NCBI RefSeq assembly: GCF_905147365.1
Contig: NC_056410.1
Location: forward strand, 8,903,501 to 8,967,500
DNA from: Aricia agestis
Lineage: Eukaryota > Arthropoda > Insecta > Lepidoptera > Lycaenidae
Direction of reading: 5' to 3'
Length of the DNA stretch: 64,000 nucleotides
How positions within the stretch are numbered: the first letter of the stretch is position 1; each line of letters begins with the position of its first letter. The notes beneath the pieces were generated by a model. The model made no database searches. It was not told where the DNA came from and worked only from the letters and a program-made list of their open reading frames with translations. The position numbers and the translations under genes are program-made. Positions 56,007-64,000 of the stretch are shown here, one piece after another.

Positions 56007-56172
56007 CCGTCAAAATGAACAACTTTTTCTATGAGAGCAATGCTGGGAACTCAAAAAACTGCCGTCTTCACACCCATACGGATGCTCAGATTGACAATTT
56101 GTATAGGTATGAAGACGGATTTTTTTGAGTTCCCAGCATTGTTCGCATAGAAAAAGTTGTTCATTTTGACGG
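56007..56172. mobile_element. 166-bp hairpin MITE
   Basis: CCGTCAAAATGAACAACTTT and its inverse, continuing through AATGCTGGGAACTCAAAAAA, give arms of ~57 bp around a short centre. Confidence 0.88.
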
Positions 56173-57578
56173 GCTCATTTGATGATTTCAAGGATAACCG
56201 CGTTTACACTAACATCTTGTATACAACTTCTGAAATGACGTCCGCGTCAGTGGGCTTCGGCCTGACCTACCATGGTATCTTGCTCGGTCGGAAGATCTGC
56301 CTTTTCCGCCACGACTCATGTCGTTACATTGGTGACCTCGACGACGTGACGAATAAAACGGAATTAAATAGGTGCCGTGCGCGTTTTTCTAAATTAATCG
56401 GGCTATTATGTATTTTTAAAATAAAAAATAAAACTTTTAAATGAAAATTACAACTGATTGCAATATTAAGCAGCCTATTCATTCACATTCACATCGTTTA
56501 AAATGCCTTTAAAATGTAAACCTGCCATAATACCCAGTTCGAAAACTAAAACAATTGTCAGTTTCAGAAAGATTGTAGATCAAAAACTTAAATTAGTCTT
56601 AAGTTAAAATTACCTACGATGCTTTAAACATGGGGCCGATAGGTTACATGACAGCTGTTAATGTCAGAACAAAAGCATTAATATTATAATTAATTCAAGT
56701 CCTTTGAGATAATTAATTAATCCAGATGTCGATTAAACATGTCGATTAAAATAGCCGAACAAAACCGATGATCCACGAAGAACGTAGACTTAGTACTAGT
56801 GCAATACGTAGTTAATGTTCTTAATTAATAAAATAATTAAACTGTCTGTGTCAGTGTCCTGTCGGCCCACCCTGCCCCGGGGCAGTACAGATGCCGAAAA
56901 TTATATAATTCTATGACAGTATACTTAATGGTAATAAAATCCGATCTCTATTAACTGCAAACTATACATAATATTAAAATATATTATATAAATTGATATC
57001 CGTTGACTGTTCTCTATATTATTAGGATTATACAAAATTAATACATACCATATCAATTAATGTATAGGTGATACTAGATACTGCAGTTGCTACCCGTCCT
57101 GCCTAATTTTTACGAACTATTTAGTAATCTGTGCTTTTATGTTAGACAAGACAATAATAAAACATGAAAAACCAATATAATATTATTTTAGTTTCTAAGT
57201 TAATATTATATTTTTAAGTACTGCAACCGCGAATAGTGAAATTACAAAGTAAGAGAAAAATCTTAAGTTTTCCGAATTCAATTATCATTATTTGCCGCTT
57301 TTAAAACGAACCGTAGAAACTGAAATAATATATTGTATAGCCTGCTTAAGATTGCAATCAGTTGTAACAATAAACTGAGCGCAGTGTACAGAGAGTTTCA
57401 ATTAAATTAATATGTAGATAGCGTCCGCCTTTGATCTGTTCGTTTACCTTATCAACGATATAGTAGACTATTATTCAACTCAAGTTTCTTCTCTGCGTCA
57501 GAGAAGCAATATAATAATAAATAATGCAATATAATAAATTGTAGAAAAAATTTAAGTCAAATATAAATTGAATCTTAA
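56173..57578. other. No gene supported
   Basis: A 95-codon frame at 56157-56444 starts in the MITE and has no recognisable domain. The remainder is AT-rich. Confidence 0.4.
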
Positions 57579-58214
57579 AAGAGAATGTTTTTAAATGTAT
57601 GGAGTCTGGTCCAAATTTCCACCACTAACGAGACCTACATAGTAAAAATGTCTACTGAATACTGAGCCATTATAACCAGACCGCAATCGAAAATACCCTG
57701 TTGTGGTGTAGGTGTAGTGAAAGTTGTGGCTGAATGAAAAGTCGTGTTTTTTACCATTTTGTATGAAAAATATTGTAGATGTAATAAAAATGTATTGAGT
57801 TTGGAGCAAATGTCCACAACCAATAACACTTACGTAATGGTCTGCTAAATACGGAATCATTATTAATGAACCACAACCAAAAATATCCTGTTAGAAAAAA
57901 GTTATGACGGAATGAAAAAGTTTTCTACCATTTTAATACCTAAAATAGTATGTATATGATTCATTGCACTTTTTAACTACTTAATCTATGTTATGTGATG
58001 TCGCTTGGTATTTCATATTAGGTTTTTACTGAAATAGATGAATATCAATATTAATATTTTCACTCAAAAAAATATTTTTCATATGGTCAAAACTTTTTAC
58101 TGACAGCTTATTTTTAATTTTTCTCATAATGAAAGTTACTCTATATTTAATAGACAATAAGTCAATATGGGTCTCGTTGGTGGTGGAAATTTGGACCACT
58201 TTAATCATTCTCCT
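57579..58214. mobile_element. MITE with internal dimer
   Basis: GAGAATGTTTTTAAATG... and ...ATTAAAGTGG-type inverse end define the termini, with GGTCCAAATTTCCACCAC inverted near each end. The left interior contains two diverged ~185-bp units (57595-57775 and 57790-57960; shared TATGGAGTCTGG/TTGAGTTTGGAG and GTTGTGG/GTTATGACGG words). Confidence 0.65.
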
Positions 58215-58609
58215 TTGAAAAAATTAGAACCATAATATTTAATGTATCGTATCTTATTATATCTGGGAGCACGGCAGTGCTCCAGCCAAGCTTTTTAGCA
58301 AAGGCACGGCCGTACCATACTTTTCTCGACGCGGTTCGCGGCTTTTTCACACCCCCTTTATCTTCGATGTTAACAAAGCTAGGGATTTAGAATTTCGGTG
58401 ACTAGGAGCAAGTATTAAAACTAGCTTAACCTCCAAATTACATAATATTTCAATAAATAGTTTAATAGTTACGGATGATCAAAATTACTACATTTTGTCA
58501 CTCACTGACTGAGAGATCATCAAAATTCTAAGGTACTTCTAGCAGACTTAGAAACTTGAAATTTGGCAATAAGGTAGGTCGTTATCCACAATGAAAGTAA
58601 AATTATGAA
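58215..58609. other. Repeat scrap with GAGCACGGCAGTGCTC hairpin
   Basis: GGAGCACGGCAGTGCTCC (58266-58283) is a perfect-ended hairpin and may be a Helitron-type 3' end on the minus strand. The CTAG is not evident. Confidence 0.45.
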
Positions 58610-59035
58610 ACTGGCCAAGTGCGAGTCAGACTGGCGTACAGGGTTCCGTACTGTAAATTTGTATGGGTTGAATTGAATCACAAGTTTATGTATTTTTTAT
58701 TACCTATTATTAAAGTAATTGAAATACAATTAGTATTTTCTGAAATTTTCAAAAAACCTTACTTTTACCATTATGGATATAGAGCAAAAAAGGGCAAAAA
58801 AACGTGTTTGTTGTATGAGACCCCCCATTAATCATTTATTTTATTTTAGTTGGACTATTAGCTTTTATAGCGACAACAATTAAAGTACATAATTTGTACA
58901 AAATTAAAATATCTAGCTATTGCGGTTCTCGAGATCTAGCCTCGTGACACACGGACTGACGACATACAGACAGCGAAGTCTAGACTCATTAGGAATAGGC
59001 TCCCGTTTTTATCCTTTGGGCAAGGAAACCTAAAA
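58610..59035 (+). mobile_element. GGCCAAGTGCGAGTC-family repeat
   Basis: TGGCCAAGTGCGAGTCAGAC start, GGGTTCCGTACTG, CTAGCTATTGCGGTTCTCG, end CTCCCGTTTTTATCCTTTGG. Confidence 0.75.
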
Positions 59036-59965
59036 ACTGAAAAGTATAATATATCTTTATTAAATAAAAGAAAAGATTTTTATGTTTGTGGCTTTGCCAA
59101 TTAAAAATGAGTTTCGACTGTGTTAACAAAGTTAACAATGAAACTATGATAATTAAATTCGATTAAAATATAAATGAAATCAGAACTGCGAATAACGATG
59201 TACACTCCATACTCGCTCGATAGATGGTGTAGCACTCCCTTTATATCGCGCGCGCGGTATCGCTTGTTTGCGGAGTATAATTATTATGGCTAAAAAAAAT
59301 CCGGAATAGGTCGTAATGCTCAATCGAAAGTAACATCGGTGCACGAATAACCTCCTGAAAGTTCAAAAGTTGTTGGGCTATCGTTATAGAATTTGTACTT
59401 TGTAGAAGTACCTACCTGTTATTATCAATTAATTTTACGACCTACAATATATACCTAGAGATAGAGAATGGGTGCTAAGTTAATTCATGAAGCCCTAAGC
59501 GGCCGCATCCGGCCGCGATAACAATAGATAAGCTATTGTGTCTCGTTATTCCATGATCGATGGGCTAACTACAGAAAACTTTTAACGTGACCTGAAAAGA
59601 AAAGAAACCTTAAAAAAAGAAATGAAATCCCACCAAAACATTAAATGTAAATAGGAGCTAAGCATTTATTTCTCTTGTGCTCATTGCCGAGCCACTATAA
59701 TAATTATAAAATCAAGAACACTATTGATAAATTCACTTAATGTTAATTTATATTACAAAATAATTTGAAGGCTTGGCTTGAATGTGATCTGAACTTTTTA
59801 CGATAGATATATTGCATGGCTATGCAATATTTTGCTTGGCTCCTTTCATTTACATTTAATGTTTTGGTGGGATAACATTATTACGAGATGTTGCCCGCAT
59901 TTTAGTTGCTTAAAACTAGTGCAGTAATGTAGGCTGAGTTCAGTTTTTACTCTATACACGTGCTT
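59036..59965. other. No gene; possible host DNA
   Basis: Includes a GC-richer patch GCGGCCGCATCCGGCCGCG at about 59500. No frame or element ends. Confidence 0.35.
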
Positions 59966-60408
59966 AATTAGGGTTCCGTACCCAAAGGTTAAAAACGGGT
60001 CCCTATTACTGAGACTTCGATGTCTGTCCGTCTGTCTGTCTGTCTGTCTGTCTGTCTCCAGACTGTATCTCAAGAATCGCTATAGCTAGCTGCTAGACTT
60101 CTAAAATTTTTACAGATTGTGTATTTCTGTTGCCGGTATAACAACACATTCTAAAAACAAAATAAAATTTATATTTAAGGGAAGTTTAAATATAAATTTT
60201 ATTTTACGTATCAACGTTGGTTGTTGTGGCCTTATTTATATTTTGCTCGTCAACAATAATAGCAACAGCTGCTAGTCACTTGAAATTCTTTATTATATAT
60301 ACTATACTTTTAATTGACAATAAAATTAAAATAAAATAAATATTTAAGGGCTTTTATACGAAAACACAATTTTCGCTCTATAACGACTCGCACTTGACCG
60401 ATTTTTAA
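59966..60408 (-). mobile_element. GGCCAAGTGCGAGTC-family repeat with (GTCT)n
   Basis: Minus strand: AAAAATCGGTCAAGTGCGAG start, end CCTTTGGGTACGGAACCCTA. The microsatellite is at 60027-60057 on the plus strand. Confidence 0.78.
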
Positions 60409-61447
60409 AGATAAAGACGCAAGTGGTATTTTTAGATGGCTAGGTGGAGGTTCCAAGCTTTCCCATAGAACCATCGCACCAAACAAGTAAACATTGTGCT
60501 TTCCTCCTTTAAAATATGTTTCAATACCTTTTGGTTTTAAACAAGTGTTAAAAGTATTTGCAGTGCATAGGCGCTATCAGTTAATTATTTTAATTTAATT
60601 GTTATCGGTAAGAATGCGATTCTGAAAACCTAAAAAACCACATCTTGAAGTTTCTTTCCCACCCAAATCACCCCACTTCGTTAAATAATAATATCTATCA
60701 TTCAGTTTAGGAAACTGAATTAAAATTAAGTTTCTGAAATCAATTTGCCGGCTACTTAAGTTTGACGTTTCCTGCAGTTCCCGCTGGCGGGTTTAGCTAA
60801 TTAATTTCATAACTCGCTTGGAATTCGCTCGAAAATGATCCGTGCACTTCTACAAGCGTTTCTTTGAGACGGCGCCGAGTGTGCAATTCTTTTAGCAGCT
60901 GCCTTCAAGTATTGGATTTGTAATAACGTGATCTGTATTGTGCATCCTTATAAATATTGTAGTGCTGCTCGGCGCCTCGTGTTCGTTACTTATGCAACCC
61001 CTTTCCATAACATATTAACCCCCTTACTAGTAAAGAGATCTTCACTGTATATCAGTCACCTATACAATGTTTTGACATTGTTTGTGAAGCCACTATTATG
61101 GTATCAGTCAATTTATACTGTATGTATCATAATATAAGTATAGCGCCTGCATAATGCATACTAATCGTAGTTTTCTATTATTTTTATTGTTTAGGAGATA
61201 AGGAAATAAAAGCTTTGTAACAAAACTAACATAATTTACTTTAACAAAATGCAAAAGGTGAGATTGCTTCTTGAATTCCTTAAGACTTTCCTCTGACTAT
61301 GTTAATGAGTTTAAAATATATCAATGTTTTTAAGTAGATCCTTCTGTTAATTGCTACGACTATTATCAAATCGCGGAATTCTGTCTGTAGCGGTCAAAAA
61401 ACTTGTCATATTTCGTCGTTTTTTATATAAAACGCATTTGACAATTA
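60409..61447. other. No gene; 60720-60960 possibly single-copy
   Basis: The 60720-60960 part has balanced composition and no repeat words. 61018-61035 (CCCCCTTACTAGTAAAG) is a scrap of the hairpin MITE family of 20791-20937. Confidence 0.4.
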
Positions 61448-61668
61448 TAGCTATGTCCACACAATGCACTATGCACTTGAATTTTCGTCATCTTCATTAA
61501 ACTTTTATTTTAGCGCATTCAATAATTGAATGCGTCAACAAACGCAACGCCAAAAGTTTTGGATCCGGTCAGAGCGCATGCGTCGCGGGCATGCCTCAAG
61601 TGCGCTGTTGACTGCGCTATAACGCATGCCCTTGAAGAACAAAAAAAGGCACAGTGTGGACATAGCTA
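61448..61668. mobile_element. TAGCTATGTCCACAC element, short copy
   Basis: TAGCTATGTCCACAC left, GTGTGGACATAGCTA right, with the GTCAGAGCGCATGCGT interior shared with 38198-38930. Confidence 0.85.
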
Positions 61669-62840
61669 ATGAATTAGTGACAGACGTTTCTAGTTTAAGG
61701 GCGACATCCTATTTTGCATACACGATGTGAACCGAATATGAATTATATCACTTCAAACTCTTAATATGTAACTCTTCGTATGGAGATTATCATACGAAGA
61801 GTTACCAAAACGTTTTCCAAGTAAACTATAATAGTCTGTTTCTTTACAAGAATTCAAATTTATTCATAAGTAACAGCCAATAATTTCCAATGGTCAATGA
61901 CCACTGGTGCCACCTTAAATTGTCCTGACTATAGAACCTCAACCTTTACACACGTGCAAGCAATAAATTAAGAAAGTGTTCACTGAACGTTAAAATTTAA
62001 CTTATTTAAAGAGAATTAGATACTTTTGTAATAATTTGTAAGGAAGAAAAGACCTTTTATCATGTACAAAATCTGTAATATTGTAACTTGTAAGATACAC
62101 TCTACAATGCCCTAGTTATTATGTTATTAAAACGAACAAGTGTGGAACAAAATAACTTTGGTAGGTACGCCGTAAACATGTTTTTAATTCTACAGTTAAG
62201 TGTAAAACTACAGAATAATTAAAATTTTAATGCACGATAAATTTAATTATTATACTTAGTTAGTTATACATTACTATAATGATTTATGATTTTATCATTC
62301 CTTACCTTCTATTAATTTATAGAAGCAAACGAATCCAAATATATTATCTTACATATATACAATAAATAATAATAATATTATGAAGCGAATGAAATTGAAC
62401 TGGTAACCGCTGTTGCTTAGAATATGAGTTTGAAATTGAATGTTTACCACAAAAGTTTCCTTTATTGTGGTTTAAAGTTTGCCGACTACAGCCTAAAAAC
62501 TGCGTCCATATAACGTGAGTACGTGACAGTTAAAAAAATAATTTGAGGAGACATTTCTTACGGTCATTATGATGATGGAAACGAAAACGACGAGGTCCTA
62601 GCGATATTTAACTTAGAATGAATTCTAACATTTTACAGCTGGAAATCTCGAACAAGGCGGTATGATGTACGTAGAAATTGACTGGGTATCGTAAACGGAG
62701 ACAATGTTCCGCCAGGGAAATCAATACAATTGTGATAAAAGGTTAATATTGGAAGCGAAATAACTCAGGTGTCCAATTTAGTCCATTGAAATGTTACATT
62801 TGCTTTGCAGAGGACGCAATTTTATTTTTGAAATATTGAG
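61669..62840. other. AT-rich, no gene seen
   Basis: A short hairpin TAACTCTTCGTATG/CATACGAAGAGTTA lies at about 61770-61804. Nothing else was recognised. Confidence 0.4.
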
Positions 62841-63503
62841 GGGGTCAGTAGAAGCCTAACCTCAAGTTTGCGGGGTCGCCACTCTTGTCTCCCGGCCGCC
62901 ATCCGCCATAATTATAACTTTTTAATTTTTTTTATTTTGGGTGAAAAAAATAAAATAAACATATATTTACGTATACGTGGGAGAGTCATGCTTCGGCACG
63001 AATGGGCCGACTTGACCGGAGAAATACCACGTTCTCACAGAAAACCGGCGTGAAACAGCGCTTGCGCTGTGTTTCGCCGAGTGAGCGAGTTTACCGGAGG
63101 CCCAATCCCCTACCCTATTCCCTTCCCTACCCTCCCCTATTCCCTTCCCTACCCTCCCCTATTTCCTTCCCATTCCTACCCTCCCCTATTACCCTATTCC
63201 CTCTTAAAAGGCCGGCAACGCACTTGCAGCTTTTCTGATGCTGCGAGTGTCCATGGGCGATGGAAGTTGCTTTCCATCAGGTGACCCGTTTGCTCGTTTG
63301 CCCCCTTATTACATAAAAAAAAAAAATTTTGTAGGCAAAATAATTTGCAACAAATTATGTTCTTCAATTTTTTTGTAGGACTTAATTATAGTTTCCGAGA
63401 TATCACGAAAATAGTGCTGTCACCCCTTTTTTGAAGACGGCGCGGCGGCCGGGGGACATAAGTGGCGATCCCGCAAACTTGAAGTTAAGCTTCTATTGAC
63501 CCC
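62841..63503. mobile_element. MITE carrying a nested SINE
   Basis: GGGGTCAGTAGAAGCCTAAC and the inverse GCTTCTATTGACCCC, sharing CAAGTTTGCGGGGTCGCCAC, flank a SINE. ATTGA on both outer sides may be a target duplication (one extra G at left). Confidence 0.82.
62976..63326 (+). mobile_element. SINE (CCCTA-tract family), complete
   Basis: CGTGGGAGAGTCATGCTTCG through the C/T tract (63110-63205), GGCGATGGAAGTTGC, GTTTGCCCCCTTATTAC and a 12-nt A-run. Best complete copy in the window. Confidence 0.88.
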
Positions 63504-63616
63504 ATTGAAATCGGTCGTGGCTCGAAAATATTTAGGACTATGAAATGAGAAGATACCTTTACCTAGAAAATAGCGATTTACACTTCAGTGAATGGTAGTA
63601 GCCGAGAATACTTATA

Positions 63617-63874
63617 CAGGGTGTAACAAAAATAAGTGATAATACTTTAGGGTGTGTAGGTGTTCCTTGTAGAGAGTTCACTGTGAAAGTAGCAGCGCTG
63701 AAAGAACAAAATTTTTTTTCACTTTTGTATGCGGAAACTCGTGACGCTCGGACCCTTGCCCATACAAAAGTGAAAAAAAAATTCATCTTCCAGAACTGCT
63801 ACTTTCACAGTGAACTCTCTACAAGGAACACGTACACACCCTAAAGTATTATCACTTATTTTTGTTACACACTG
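63617..63874. mobile_element. CAGGGTGTAAC fold-back element, copy
   Basis: Same arms and loop as 24157-24415, with TATA outside both ends. One change in the right terminus (CACACTG). Confidence 0.88.
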
Positions 63875-64000
63875 TATAAGGTTTGTCGAATATTCAACGA
63901 TTTATTTATACATCGATGATATAATAATATCTGTAAGGCCTTTATAAGCCGGTCTACCTTGATCACGCTTTCTAACTTTTAAATGATGTTGGTTGGTTTT

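Noticed and set aside
56157..56444. 95-codon frame
   Set aside because: It starts inside a MITE arm, has no recognisable motif, and codon usage is unremarkable.

Overview
This 64-kb window looks like non-coding nuclear DNA from a moth or butterfly (Lepidoptera). It is AT-rich and made of many small, repeatedly nested transposable elements. The lepidopteran call rests on several recurring elements that I recognise from that order: short Helitrons ending in CTAG and carrying GTCT-type microsatellites, a SINE with a CCCTA-rich tract and TATAAAA tail, a tRNA-headed SINE, LINE 3' ends with (TTTGA)n tails, and the GGCCAAGTGCGAGTC...GGAACCCT repeat family. No protein-coding host gene could be supported. 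The only convincing host gene is a tRNA-Met(CAT) on the minus strand at 21410-21482.

Layout. 1-7.6 kb: MITEs, a 1.13-kb Helitron (3662-4792), a small Helitron split by a SINE (4837-5357) and an 847-bp fold-back element (6030-6876). 7591-11611: a 4-kb hAT-like element with an 8-bp target duplication, holding decayed reverse transcriptase pieces of two different LINEs. 13.9-17 kb: a Helitron nested in a Helitron, a SINE split by a palindromic MITE, and a chimeric relative of the 3.6-kb Helitron. 17184-20120: a 2.9-kb segment bounded by terminal repeats, with a solo LTR and a CpG-rich palindrome inside. 20-24 kb: the tRNA and several MITEs. 24.4-41 kb: mostly AT-rich DNA with scattered MITEs, a second copy of the 1.13-kb Helitron (36342-37465) and a TTAA-flanked MITE sitting in a Helitron.

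41478-49654 holds the most informative structure: a full-length I/Jockey-like LINE with an intact 5' end, poly(A) tail and 10-12 bp target duplication. It has ORF1 with zinc knuckles, then APE endonuclease, reverse transcriptase, RNase H and a C-terminal Cys/His motif. It has itself been hit twice. A 977-bp Helitron interrupts the endonuclease, and a GC-rich element that keeps only an intact ORF1 (about 383 aa) interrupts the C-terminus. Removing either insert on paper rejoins the reading frame exactly. The reverse transcriptase also carries a 177-bp in-frame triplication. Both LINE-type elements have a TCAGT initiator with a DPE-consensus motif at exactly +28. 50-64 kb: further Helitrons, SINEs, PIF/Harbinger-like MITEs and fold-back elements.

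The genes do not work together as a pathway. The window is a record of successive transposition, and the nesting order gives relative ages. The strongest candidate for something little described is the ORF1-only element at 47841-49243, which resembles in principle the mammalian HAL1 (half-L1) elements. All calls come from reading the sequence; no database search was possible.
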